64,000 nucleotides of DNA from Idiomarina xiamenensis 10-D-4 (GCF_000299895.1 NZ_AMRG01000010.1:62001-126000), one strand, 5' to 3'; positions 9,615-18,338 are shown, counted from the first letter of the stretch. The notes: generated by a model not told the origin, from the letters alone. Translations and numbers: made by a program.

Positions 9615-12600
9615 AATTCTTAAAACTCACACTGTATTTAATGTTGTGGATGTTGCTTCAGTCGCCATCAGCGATGGGCAAAGATATCAGCGAACGTTGG
9701 TTAAATTATGTGGCATCGCGCACCAGCAGCCACGTCATAACCGCGAACGGGCTAATGCAACCACAAGCGCCGCCGCAAGGCGGTTCGATCAATTTTGATA
9801 ATTATATTGATGAAAGTGCCATTAGCTTAATGAAAGTCGATGAACGGCAGACGCCAGATAACAGTCAACTACTGGGTGAGCGCATTGATTTGAATAGCGG
9901 GGGTTTGAGTTTTCAGCATACCGACGTTGCGGTACCGGGAAACTTTGCATTACCCGTTGAGGTTACGCGAACCTATCGAGGTCGTTATTTAGCCGGACAG
10001 AGTTTACGGAATTTAGGCGACTGGTCGTTAGAGATCCCTAACATTCATACTAACGTCATCGTGGTGCCGGGCGGTATGTCTGGCAGCTGGGGTAAAGGGA
10101 AAGCATGTAGTGGGGGATTAAACCCGGGATATTTTTTATATAACAGTCAAACCGTCAGTAGTGCTCAGTATTGGAACGGTGACTCGCTAAATGTTGCAGG
10201 GAAAACCAATGAAAAGCTGTTAAGGCCAAATGGCCCAGCACCCGAGCCAGAGGCTAACGAGCGTTATACTCGTCGTACCAAAACTGGTTGGATAATGTCC
10301 TGTATTGATATTTATGATGGCCAAGGACAAGTCACTGGCGAGGGGTTTAAGGCTCGCGCTCCCGATGGCAGTGTGTATTATTTTGATGTCCCTAAGATGA
10401 TTGAAACGCCGTTAAGAGCGGGTAAGGTTTATGGTGCCACCAGAAAGTACGATCTCTTTATGCTGGTTTCGCGAGTTCGTGACCGTTTTGGTAACGAAGT
10501 AACCTACCACTACGATGATAGTGCTCGTTTACTGTCAATTTCTGCTTCAGACGGGCGCGCGGTGCAGTTTACCTATCATCAAGGAGCGGGCCAGACACAA
10601 CTAATTGCCTCGGCACAAGTCGGCAACCGAACTTGGTATTATCAGTATGACGGCCAGTACCAAAACGCCCAATTAACATCGGTGCAATTACCCGACGGTA
10701 ACGCTTGGCAGTTTTCGCTAGCCGCACTTAACCGAAAAAGCCCCATCGGGACTTTTGACCAGAGTTGTTCACAAACACAAATGTTGGGCGAAATTTCAGG
10801 CACCATTACCAGTCCAACCGGGCTAACCGGAACATACACGGTGAAAGAAGTCCGACACGGTTGGGCGGGTGTCAGTACTAACTATATGATGACGAACGAG
10901 CCTCACGGTATCTGTTACTCAACGTTATCTTTGGTGAAAAAAGCGCTCAGTGGCTCTCATTTTGAAACGCAACAATGGCGCTACCAATACTCGCAAAATA
11001 TCGGTGTTTACAGCGATAAAGTGGCGTCGCCGCCAGCAGCTGCCCGACTTAGTAACGTGCCCGCCGGTGTGGATCCGGTACTCAGTAAATCGGTCACCGT
11101 AGTAGCGCCCAACGGCCGTAGTACCCGTTATTTCTATAATCGTGATGTTCGTAGCTTTCTGGAAGGCTCGCAGATAGCAGTGGTTGAGTCGGACAGCGCC
11201 GATTCAAGCGATTATCGTACGACAATCTTTTCCTATCAGCAGGGCGAGAAAATCGGCGACGTTGATTTGGAAGTGCCGTTCCAGAACATTCGCGCATTTA
11301 ATCATCAGGTTAATCGTCAGTCGGCGGTCATTTCATTGGCGGGTGGGCAACAGTTCCGCACCGACTATCTTAATTACAATGTGTTTGGTCAGTATGGTAC
11401 CAAGGTAGAAACCGGTCCTTCGGGGAAGCGCTATACAAGCTATACCTATCTGCACGATTTAGCGGCCTGGCAGCTCAACCTGTTGACCAACAAAGTCATC
11501 GGCAGTAGCAGCAGTAACGAGTTGGATAGCAGCGCAACCAGTTACCGTCGTTTGGCGGCGAGCAATAATAACACGCAGTACAATGTGTTAGTGCCGGATA
11601 AGACGCTGCATAACGGCGTCTGGCAGCGACGGGCGGTCAGTTATTGGCCAGACGGTAACCTTAAAAAGGTCGAACGGAACCGCGCCTTGCGGGGCGAAAA
11701 CGGGCAAACCACGGGTACTAATTCGTATATCCTATTTGCTGACTACCACAGAGGGCAGGCGCAGCGGATACAATTACCTGCACGTTATCACAGCAGCAAC
11801 ACCGTTGAGTTGGTGCGCGACGTTAACGACTATGGCGAAGTGACCCGTATTACCGACTTTAAAGGCTACACTCGGCAACTGTATTATGACTATATAGGGC
11901 GTTTACAGGGTATACGCTCACATCAAGACGGCAACCATTGGCTAGATATTGCTATTACATGGGATTTTGCTGTACAGCCACAGCGCACCATTCGCCACTG
12001 CCGTCTAAACAGCACGGGGAACGCCTGTTCAGGCTCGATTGCGTTGACCCAAAAAGACCGTTTTGATAACCAGCTAAACCTGCTGCAACGACAAGAAAGT
12101 GATGGTCAGTACAGCCGTTATCAACAATACCGCTGGAACAGCGACCAGCAACAAATCTTTAAAAGCTATTGGTCGACCTCGCCGTCGAATGCCGATGGTT
12201 TGAGCCAAGTTTATGACGCGTGGGGACGTTTGTTGTCACAGTCTAGCAGCGGTGGCGGCACACGCCGGTACGGTTACAGCGATGGCCACCAAACTCAGAT
12301 TACGGATGAGCGCGGCTATATCACTACCAACCGTTATCAGGCCTTTGGACAACCGGCTTATGAGGATGCGCTATCGATAGACTCGCCCGAAGGCGTGCAA
12401 ACGTTTATCGAACGTGATGTATTAGCACGCCCGACCCGTATTACTCAGTCCGGAGCAAGCGTCTCGGCCAGCGAATATCGCACTTATAATCAGCAAGGGC
12501 TGCTTTGTAAAGTGAGCCGCGACGATGTCGGCACACAGGTGCTCGAATACAATGCGCTGGGCGAGGTCGTGAGGCTGGCAGAGGGGGTTAGTAGTAATAG

Positions 12601-14380
12601 TCCATACAGCTGTGCAGCATCGACGTCGGCGAGCGATTTTACCGAATATCGCTATGATAACGTAGGTGGTTTATGGCAAGTTGATTATCAGGATAACCTC
12701 AGCGATAACGTAACTTATCAATATGACGCTTTGGGGCTATTAGTGTCGGTGAACACGCCCCGAGTAGAACGACACTATTTTTACAACAGCAAGCAGTTGT
12801 TAACTGCTGAACAAATGAGTGTTGGTAGCTATAGTGCTAACGTCGTTTATGAGTACGATGCGTTAGGAAATAAACGGGCGCTAACCTTTCCCAATGGTGA
12901 ACGAGTCAATTATGCGCCCAACGGCTTGGGTCAAGCAACACAAGTAACTGCAGCCGCTGCTGATGATGAGAGCGAACAAGTATATGCCTCGGCGGTTACC
13001 TATCATGCCGACGGCCAACTTAAATCGTTTAGCTATGGTAATGGTATGCAATACCTGCGCATGTTGGACCGTCGTCAGCGACCTTCTGAGCTCAGGGTCG
13101 TCAAAGGTAGTCAGGTTGCCGTGTGGAGACAGTATTACTATGACTCACGAGATAACCTGATAACTCGTCAAGATGTCGCTGAGTTTGAACAATCGTTGGT
13201 AGCACTAAGTTATGATGGCTTAAATCGTTTAGTCGGTATCAATATGGCACTCATTGAGGGGGATACTGAGTTATCTTACGATGGATTAGGCAATATTCTG
13301 CATTATCAAAGCTTAGGACGGGATCTGAGCTACCATTATAATGACCGTCAACAGCTCATATCAGTTGACGGGCTAGCCAACGGTACGATGAACTTTAGCT
13401 ATGATAGCCGTGGTCGGGTGGTCGATAATGGTCGCTATAGCCTAACTTATGATAAAGCCAACCAGTTGATACAGGCGGGCAGTCATCATTATCGTTATGA
13501 TGGCCTAGGGCGCCGGGCGCAGATTCAATATAGTGGCGGTACGCGCTATCCATTTTATAGTCGTGATGGGCAACTACTAAGCGAGTGGCGCAACGGTAAA
13601 ACAACCAATTATATACATTTACAAGGACAGTTGATTGCCAAAAGTGGGCATATCGACGCTTATGCCGGTAAGCAACATTACCGCGCCTTTGGCGAAAGCA
13701 TCGAAGGTAGCATCAACGACGTCGGCTACACCGGCCACGTCGCCGACAGCGATACTGGTTTAGTGTATATGCAGGCACGATACTATGATCCAGTCATAGG
13801 TCGGTTTTATTCGAATGATCCGGTTGGTTCAGTGGGGCATTTGAATCAAGGAAACATCGTCAACGGGTTTAACCGTTATACATACGCCAACAATAATCCT
13901 TACAAATATACAGATCCTGATGGTCAATTTGCATTTCTACTAGTACCTATTATTGAGTGGGGAATCACAGTAACTGGAGCTGATTTACTTATTGGTGCCG
14001 GAATTGCTGCAATTATGTCCACACCGGGTGATACTGATCAATCAACAAATAATGGGGATGGAGCAACATCATCGGATCGAGAAGCTGGTTCAGATGGTAA
14101 GAAAGGTTCAACAGGGGGACCGGGAGCGGGGAAGAGATTTAAGCCAGAAACTCCTGAGCAGAAAGCCGAAAATGAAGGCGCACCTTGTCGATACTGTGGA
14201 ACCGAGACAACGAATGAGCCGGGACATCCAAACTCTAGAGAAAGAGATCATATTGACCCGAAAAGTCGAGGTGGTAATAATTCATCAGAGAATGAAGGTC
14301 AATCTTGTCGGACTTGTAATAGATCAAAAGGAGCAAGAAATCCTGATGAGTGGAAACCACCACAAAGAGAGCAGCATTAA
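9611..14380 (+). CDS. RHS polymorphic toxin with HNH nuclease tip, missing the HTDHLGSP segment
   Basis: A 1589-residue protein. It has a signal peptide (to about residue 23) and an N-terminal RHS entry region (GERIDLNSGGLSFQHTDVAVPGN, given by its ends GERIDLNSGG and TDVAVPGN). A long array of YD/RHS repeats follows, then the RHS-associated core with VGYTGHVADSDTGLVYMQARYYDP from about residue 1371 (ends VGYTGHV and QARYYDP) and NNNPYKYTDPDGQ at the core/tip border. After a hydrophobic and glycine/serine-rich linker comes a zinc-type HNH nuclease tip: Cys1526-x2-Cys1529, RDHIDP with Asp1546/His1547, Cys1566-x2-Cys1569. It likely cleaves DNA of competing cells. Odd: between LIAK and HYRAFGE (about 1341-1362) the usual HTDHLGSPxAETD segment is replaced by a short SGHIDAYAGKQ; the missing element is at the end of the upstream protein. 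No Tc/VgrG/type VI partner is nearby; the signal peptide suggests Sec export. Confidence 0.9.
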   Translation: MKFLKLTLYLMLWMLLQSPSAMGKDISERWLNYVASRTSSHVITANGLMQPQAPPQGGSINFDNYIDESAISLMKVDERQTPDNSQLLGERIDLNSGGLSFQHTDVAVPGNFALPVEVTRTYRGRYLAGQSLRNLGDWSLEIPNIHTNVIVVPGGMSGSWGKGKACSGGLNPGYFLYNSQTVSSAQYWNGDSLNVAGKTNEKLLRPNGPAPEPEANERYTRRTKTGWIMSCIDIYDGQGQVTGEGFKARAPDGSVYYFDVPKMIETPLRAGKVYGATRKYDLFMLVSRVRDRFGNEVTYHYDDSARLLSISASDGRAVQFTYHQGAGQTQLIASAQVGNRTWYYQYDGQYQNAQLTSVQLPDGNAWQFSLAALNRKSPIGTFDQSCSQTQMLGEISGTITSPTGLTGTYTVKEVRHGWAGVSTNYMMTNEPHGICYSTLSLVKKALSGSHFETQQWRYQYSQNIGVYSDKVASPPAAARLSNVPAGVDPVLSKSVTVVAPNGRSTRYFYNRDVRSFLEGSQIAVVESDSADSSDYRTTIFSYQQGEKIGDVDLEVPFQNIRAFNHQVNRQSAVISLAGGQQFRTDYLNYNVFGQYGTKVETGPSGKRYTSYTYLHDLAAWQLNLLTNKVIGSSSSNELDSSATSYRRLAASNNNTQYNVLVPDKTLHNGVWQRRAVSYWPDGNLKKVERNRALRGENGQTTGTNSYILFADYHRGQAQRIQLPARYHSSNTVELVRDVNDYGEVTRITDFKGYTRQLYYDYIGRLQGIRSHQDGNHWLDIAITWDFAVQPQRTIRHCRLNSTGNACSGSIALTQKDRFDNQLNLLQRQESDGQYSRYQQYRWNSDQQQIFKSYWSTSPSNADGLSQVYDAWGRLLSQSSSGGGTRRYGYSDGHQTQITDERGYITTNRYQAFGQPAYEDALSIDSPEGVQTFIERDVLARPTRITQSGASVSASEYRTYNQQGLLCKVSRDDVGTQVLEYNALGEVVRLAEGVSSNSPYSCAASTSASDFTEYRYDNVGGLWQVDYQDNLSDNVTYQYDALGLLVSVNTPRVERHYFYNSKQLLTAEQMSVGSYSANVVYEYDALGNKRALTFPNGERVNYAPNGLGQATQVTAAAADDESEQVYASAVTYHADGQLKSFSYGNGMQYLRMLDRRQRPSELRVVKGSQVAVWRQYYYDSRDNLITRQDVAEFEQSLVALSYDGLNRLVGINMALIEGDTELSYDGLGNILHYQSLGRDLSYHYNDRQQLISVDGLANGTMNFSYDSRGRVVDNGRYSLTYDKANQLIQAGSHHYRYDGLGRRAQIQYSGGTRYPFYSRDGQLLSEWRNGKTTNYIHLQGQLIAKSGHIDAYAGKQHYRAFGESIEGSINDVGYTGHVADSDTGLVYMQARYYDPVIGRFYSNDPVGSVGHLNQGNIVNGFNRYTYANNNPYKYTDPDGQFAFLLVPIIEWGITVTGADLLIGAGIAAIMSTPGDTDQSTNNGDGATSSDREAGSDGKKGSTGGPGAGKRFKPETPEQKAENEGAPCRYCGTETTNEPGHPNSRERDHIDPKSRGGNNSSENEGQSCRTCNRSKGARNPDEWKPPQREQH

Positions 14381-14382
14381 AC

Positions 14383-14841
14383 ATGGTAGATCGAATTAAA
14401 GTAAAATTTCCGTTGGAAGAAGGCAGCCAAGAAATCGAAGTTATGTATGCCATGCCTACGGATGAGAACTGTTTTGTTCTGGATAATTCACCCTTTTACG
14501 CATTTGGAATTAGCTATTGCGATGAATTTAGAGCGAAAAATGTAAACGGTGAATTAGTATTTGATGGTGTTAGTGCCCGTGCTGGGCATTCTACTTATCG
14601 GATTCGTACACCATCTGGAAAGGATCATCAGTACTTTTTGGAGCATTGGAAACCTCTCGAAGAGCTAGGATGCTCATTTGAAGGCTCTTCTGCAAGTAAT
14701 AAACGGCTCTATGCCATCGATATGCCTCCAAACGTTGATGTATTCAAAGCGTACAATATCATGGAGGAAAAGGAGAGTCAGGGCGTATGGGAGTTTGAAG
14801 AGGGACACTATTGTGGGTCTGGGAAAACTTCCGTGAACTAG
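14383..14841 (+). CDS. DUF4265-like immunity protein for the HNH toxin
   Basis: A 152-residue cytoplasmic protein. It begins two bases after the RHS stop codon with ATG preceded by AGAGAG. An in-frame ATG at 14350 lies inside the toxin gene and is less likely. The segments VLDNSPFYAFGISYCDEFRA and VSARAGHSTYRIRT match the pattern of DUF4265 proteins (NxPFFAxGxxxGDxVxA and SGHSTYR), a family I recall as found beside polymorphic toxins. Position directly after the tip-encoding end is the classic place for the cognate immunity gene, so it probably binds and neutralises the nuclease tip. The pairing is inferred from location. Confidence 0.75.
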   Translation: MVDRIKVKFPLEEGSQEIEVMYAMPTDENCFVLDNSPFYAFGISYCDEFRAKNVNGELVFDGVSARAGHSTYRIRTPSGKDHQYFLEHWKPLEELGCSFEGSSASNKRLYAIDMPPNVDVFKAYNIMEEKESQGVWEFEEGHYCGSGKTSVN

Positions 14842-14866
14842 ATAATTCTCACTGATAGAATTTAAT

Positions 14867-14881
14867 TTTGAATCCAAAGCC
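14867..14881 (+). repeat. Cassette-boundary repeat, copy 1
   Basis: TTTGAATCCAAAGCC, identical over 15 bases to 16295-16309. It forms the left half of a terminator-like hairpin. The matching right half (CTCGCGGGGCTTTG then TTTTTCTG) occurs at 14989-15008, so about 100 extra bases separate the arms compared with copy 2. Confidence 0.7.
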
Positions 14882-15122
14882 CCGCCTTAGATGGTGGGTT
14901 TTTTTCGCCTTGGAATGCTGGTGAGGGTTGTTACCAAAGCCGGGGGAACGGGCTTTCCCGAATTGAATCCAATTATATCGCATTGCACTCGCGGGGCTTT
15001 GTTTTTCTGTTTAATTCCGTACCAAGCATTTTCCAAGCATAATCGAGGTTAGGTTTAGTTTATAATTAGCCCTAACATCACTTCGTTATGTGGCATTTTA
15101 ATAATTTAAAAACGAGGTGCAT

Positions 15123-15572
15123 TTGAAAAAAGTAGTATTAATAGAGACCATTCTTGTAATGATCACGGGAGTACTATTGACGCTGGTTAGGTACAGTGAA
15201 AATGGAATGATATCAGTAAACAGTATGGCTAAAGGGGTAGAAACTAATTCAACAGTAATTTACACGTTACTTGCTTTTCTTGGACTAGCCATTGTTAGTC
15301 GTTGGATAAGGCGAACGTACGGAAACAGGGTATATCACTTTAGAGATAACATGCTGTTTGCAGAGGAAGTGTTTGAGGGAGTAGGCTCTGGCCTGCTAGG
15401 TATTTATCGTCTCATGAGCGGAATAGCAATAACGGTTCCATTTATCTGGTATTTTGCGGAAAGAGATACTTTTGATTTCGGAAGAGCGATAGCCATTCTT
15501 GTGACCGGGTTATTGTTTTTTGCTGGACTGGCTATGTTGTCGTGGTTGAATGACAAATCAAAGGGCTATTGA
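15123..15572 (+). CDS. Small four-helix membrane protein, candidate orphan immunity gene
   Basis: About 149 residues with four predicted membrane segments (near VLIETILVMITGVLL, VIYTLLAFLGLAIV, GIAITVPFIWYFA and AIAILVTGLLFFAGLAML). I prefer the TTG start at 15123, because ACGAGG lies 5 bases upstream; the GTG at 15117 overlaps that site. No family is recognised. It sits in an AT-rich stretch downstream of an RHS toxin/immunity pair and is followed by its own terminator. That is the setting of immunity genes left behind when an RHS tip is swapped, which here would be against a membrane-active toxin. That role is inference. Confidence 0.55.
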   Translation: MKKVVLIETILVMITGVLLTLVRYSENGMISVNSMAKGVETNSTVIYTLLAFLGLAIVSRWIRRTYGNRVYHFRDNMLFAEEVFEGVGSGLLGIYRLMSGIAITVPFIWYFAERDTFDFGRAIAILVTGLLFFAGLAMLSWLNDKSKGY

Positions 15573-15593
15573 GCGAGTGCTCCATAATATTCG

Positions 15594-15629
15594 AAAACTT
15601 CGTGCTCAGGGAGCGAGGTTTTGTTTTTT
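15594..15629 (+). terminator. Terminator-like hairpin after the first orphan gene
   Basis: AAAACTTCG / CGAGGTTTT stem (one G-T pair) around TGCTCAGGGAG, followed by GTTTTTT. It resembles in layout the hairpins after the other cassettes of this island. Confidence 0.7.
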
Positions 15630-15643
15630 CTGAAAAGCAATAA

Positions 15644-15757
15644 ATGGCAGTCTATTCCCGCTTTGGAACTTTGGTTTCAAAGTGTATTGAGGGGGCTAAA
15701 GCTGTCTTCGACTCACCTGTAACTGCGTACTATAATACCAGTAAGGCAATACACTAA
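15644..15757 (+). other. Small open frame of 37 residues, doubtful
   Basis: ATG to TAA, encoding MAVYSRFGTLVSK and a tail ending YYNTSKAIH. No clear ribosome binding site and no recognised family. It lies just upstream of a toxin-tail remnant and may itself be a scrap of an RHS tip region rather than a gene. Confidence 0.2.
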
Positions 15758-15797
15758 TGGTGGCGCGCGATGGATACCAAAACCTATAATCAGGTAA

Positions 15798-16025
15798 AGG
15801 CTGGCAGTTGCCGCGGACCATTTAAGTCAAGGAGATATTAAAAGCGCTACTTTGACAATGTTGCCGGGAGCAACTGGTGAAGCTGTATCTGTGGCTCATA
15901 AAGCTACAAAAACAGCTGTTAATGTAGCAGAATCTGCTAAGCGAGGTGCTGCTACAAATATATTAACAAATCAAGCGGTAGGTGATACACAAGAACATCA
16001 AAATAAGAAAAAGGAAGATAAATAA
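15798..16025 (+). pseudogene. Orphan RHS-type toxin tail remnant
   Basis: A 75-codon frame without a start codon, opening directly after an in-frame stop. It reads LAVAADHLSQGDIKSATLTM, then GATGEAVSVAHKATKTAV, and ends QEHQNKKKEDK. The Ala/Gly-rich helical character resembles the segment that follows the core in RHS proteins. A neighbouring frame just upstream (MDTKTYNQVKAGS, from about 15770) could be its former continuation across a frameshift. It ends one base before the start of a small membrane gene, exactly as toxin and immunity genes abut. I read it as a displaced, decayed C-terminal cassette waiting for recombination, or a fossil. No toxin family recognised. Confidence 0.5.
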
Positions 16026-16026
16026 A

Positions 16027-16299
16027 TTGAAAGCACTAGTACTAATTAGCATTTCATTTTTACTCTTTTTCTTGGAAGGTGTGTATGTTGCTGAAAGGAC
16101 AATGTCAGAGGACTGGGTCTGGGCTGCAATATTGTTCTTGATTGGCTATCAGTGGGTTCATTTATTTATACTTAATAAGAATATGTACACTCTATATGTG
16201 GGAGAGCCATTATATGCTGACAGTGATAAATACAAATCATTACGAGTTTTTCACTTCGTAATAGGATTGATTATTTGCATATCCTCTTCATTAGTTTGA
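16027..16299 (+). CDS. Small membrane protein abutting the orphan toxin tail, candidate immunity gene
   Basis: 90 residues from a TTG start, one base after the stop of the toxin-tail remnant, with AAGGAAG about 10 bases upstream. A longer frame from 15982 exists but would overlap the remnant. Three membrane segments are visible (LVLISISFLLFFLEGV, WVWAAILFLIGYQWVHLFI, FHFVIGLIICISSSLV). No family recognised. Strong AT bias relative to flanking core genes suggests transfer. Immunity function is inferred from arrangement only. Confidence 0.5.
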   Translation: MKALVLISISFLLFFLEGVYVAERTMSEDWVWAAILFLIGYQWVHLFILNKNMYTLYVGEPLYADSDKYKSLRVFHFVIGLIICISSSLV

Positions 16300-16309
16300 A
16301 TCCAAAGCC
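16295..16309 (+). repeat. Cassette-boundary repeat, copy 2
   Basis: TTTGAATCCAAAGCC, identical to 14867-14881. Here it runs directly into TCGTCCTCGCGGAGCTTTGC, making a compact hairpin (about 16304-16327) with TTTCTG after it. The repeats bracket the orphan cassettes at 15123-16299. Confidence 0.7.
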
Positions 16310-16332
16310 TCGTCCTCGCGGAGCTTTGCTTT
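16304..16332 (+). terminator. Terminator-like hairpin after the second orphan cassette
   Basis: AAAGCCTCG / CGGAGCTTT imperfect stem with a short loop and a weak T-rich tail. It contains part of the boundary repeat. Confidence 0.5.
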
Positions 16333-16745
16333 CTGCTCACATCAAGAAAAATTATAACTGTTCAATATTCAGATGAGACGTGCATGGCTTCGTGACAATG
16401 CCATGCTGGATGGCAAAGGACTGAGCTTTTTTGCCGTAAAAGCTCATATCCGGTGGTAGCGGCAAAAGAATTTTATGACTGCATTCTCTTCATTATAGAT
16501 AGCCCGAATACCGTTTTCCCCAACATCAATCGCGAAAGTTCCATCGTCAAGCTGATAAGCGGATTGGCCTCCGACAATGCTTTCCTGCATGAAACAAGCT
16601 AGTAAGTTTTAAACCCGTCCTTAAACAAAGAACGAAACTAGCACATCCACCAATCTGTACTATTTTTAATCGATACGTTTTACCGCCTATTATGCTGTTG
16701 GGTCTTTCCGTTCGCTATCATTTTACTTAACGAGAGAGGCAGGTC
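16333..16745. other. Intergenic stretch with a possible minus-strand gene remnant
   Basis: About 410 bases between the toxin island and the lipoprotein gene. The only frame of note is on the minus strand, 16444-16590: 48 codons from ATG (MQESIVGGQSAYQLDDG ... FFCRYHRI). It has acidic, soluble-looking composition but no ribosome binding site and no recognised family. It could be the truncated end of a transferred gene. The start of the stretch contains short inverted repeats (GCATGGC/GCCATGC near 16382-16414). Nothing else is supported. Confidence 0.3.
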
Positions 16746-18338
16746 ATGAACAGATGGATGCTTTTTTTTACGGTTTTCAGTGTACTGGCCGGCTGCTCGG
16801 CGCGGCAGCAATCGAATCAAACAAACGATATACAAACTCAGGCCGCTACTGAGGTTGTGATGACCAGTGCCTACGACGCGCATTTTTTACGTTGTCGCGG
16901 TAACGACGCGGGGCAATTACAATCGGTGCTAAATAAGGCCCTATCGTCTACGGGCGTGATTCTTTACTTTCACGGTGGCTTAAGCTCTGATAACTATATG
17001 CGCACTAACCTAGGTCCAGCGCTGTTGGAGTCGATGTTTACCGAGGCCAATTTAAATGGCTTATATCCGATTTTTGTCAATTATGATGCCGGTGTGTTAG
17101 ACGATGTTTCTGTGGGGGACTTGATCACCAGTGCTGCCTATCAAAACTTACAAAGTCGAGTGTTATCACGACTCAATCTTGAGTCAAATAATAAGGGCTT
17201 GAAACTCAATAATCAGGTTGACGTGCAACAAGCGGCGATGAGTGTATTAATTGGTGTTGGTGCCGATGGTAGCAATCTGAAAAGTAACTTTAAACAAAAC
17301 GCTGTGGACGACAACGAACGTTTTGCTGCAGCGGTATTGGCAGAGCAAAAGGAGTTAGCGATTGCTGCCAGTAATATTCAGCAACGTGACCCTGAGTTGT
17401 ATAAAGCGGCGCAACAGTTTGCTGAGCTGTATAACGAGTTAGAAACCGATCCTGCGCAGAAAAAAGCGAAAAGCTTATTCATTGGTATCAACGCGAGCAA
17501 GATGCTGGCAAAGATTTTTGCGCGCTTTGCATTGACCCTCAACCATCAAATTGAACCCACTATTTTTGAAGAAGTCGTTAGAGAGCTGAGCCTGTTTAAT
17601 GTGATCAATGCGGGGGCGGTGATGCAGTCACATTGGACTAAGGTTAAAAAGCATAGTGAAGAATGTTGGCAAGATGGCAGCAATGGCGCTCGTTTAATAG
17701 CCCAGTTACTCGCTCACCAAGCCGAACATAGCGACTTTAAGATCAGCGCCATATCGCACTCGGCGGGTTCGATTGTTATCGGCGATTTACTAAAACATTT
17801 GGCCGCTAACGGTGACGGTAAATTAGACAATACGGTGTTATTGGTGCCCGCCATCAGTTTAGAACTATTCCAGCAGTCATTTATGAAGTATCCCGAGCGG
17901 GTGGGTAAGTTAAAGGCCTATGTTTTAGCCGACAGCTATGAACGCCGCGATGAGTTATTTGGCGGCATTTATGCCGCATCGCTACTGTATGGCGTTTCTG
18001 GTATCGGTGAAACAGATGGCTTTGGCGATAAACCGTTACTGCTTGAGCGTCATTTGGGTAGTAAAAAACATCCTTACGACAAGTGGTATTATCGTTTATT
18101 GCTAGGCGAAGATATTCGTCCAGTATGGCAGTTTGTCGAGCAACATCCGGGCTTGGTCGAGTATTATCCTTTTAATCCGGCTAACGACAGCGGTGCTACG
18201 CATGAGTGCACGAAATATCCATGGCGAGTGGCTGATTTAGCAAAACTTAGCATGGCGCAGCTTAGTGGTTTAGCCGCAGAAAATGTGACCATTTTAGTAC
18301 CGCATGATGCGCCAACGTGTAAGCCCGCGGGCTATTGA
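16746..18338 (+). CDS. Lipoprotein with alpha/beta-hydrolase-like features, unknown function
   Basis: A 530-residue protein with a lipoprotein signal (MNRWMLFFTVFSVLAGC, lipobox LAGC, modified Cys17). An early beta strand and oxyanion-type segment (VILYFHGGLSSDNYMRT) and a nucleophile elbow SHSAGS with Ser339 suggest a serine hydrolase of the alpha/beta fold, similar in outline to lipase/esterase-like proteins. ERHLGSKKHPYDKWYYRLL and the C-terminal VPHDAPTC may contribute the His and structural Cys. The substrate is unknown. Base composition resembles the core chromosome rather than the adjacent island. GAGAGGCAGGTC precedes the ATG. Confidence 0.6.
   Translation: MNRWMLFFTVFSVLAGCSARQQSNQTNDIQTQAATEVVMTSAYDAHFLRCRGNDAGQLQSVLNKALSSTGVILYFHGGLSSDNYMRTNLGPALLESMFTEANLNGLYPIFVNYDAGVLDDVSVGDLITSAAYQNLQSRVLSRLNLESNNKGLKLNNQVDVQQAAMSVLIGVGADGSNLKSNFKQNAVDDNERFAAAVLAEQKELAIAASNIQQRDPELYKAAQQFAELYNELETDPAQKKAKSLFIGINASKMLAKIFARFALTLNHQIEPTIFEEVVRELSLFNVINAGAVMQSHWTKVKKHSEECWQDGSNGARLIAQLLAHQAEHSDFKISAISHSAGSIVIGDLLKHLAANGDGKLDNTVLLVPAISLELFQQSFMKYPERVGKLKAYVLADSYERRDELFGGIYAASLLYGVSGIGETDGFGDKPLLLERHLGSKKHPYDKWYYRLLLGEDIRPVWQFVEQHPGLVEYYPFNPANDSGATHECTKYPWRVADLAKLSMAQLSGLAAENVTILVPHDAPTCKPAGY

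Noticed and set aside
14350-14382. Upstream ATG extending the immunity gene into the toxin gene
   Set aside because: The ATG at 14383 has a purine-rich site before it and starts right after the toxin stop; the extension adds residues unrelated to the family.
13992-14399. A 135-codon frame overlapping the end of the RHS gene
   Set aside because: It is an out-of-frame shadow of the low-complexity toxin linker and HNH tip; composition is unnatural (Met/Arg/Glu-rich).
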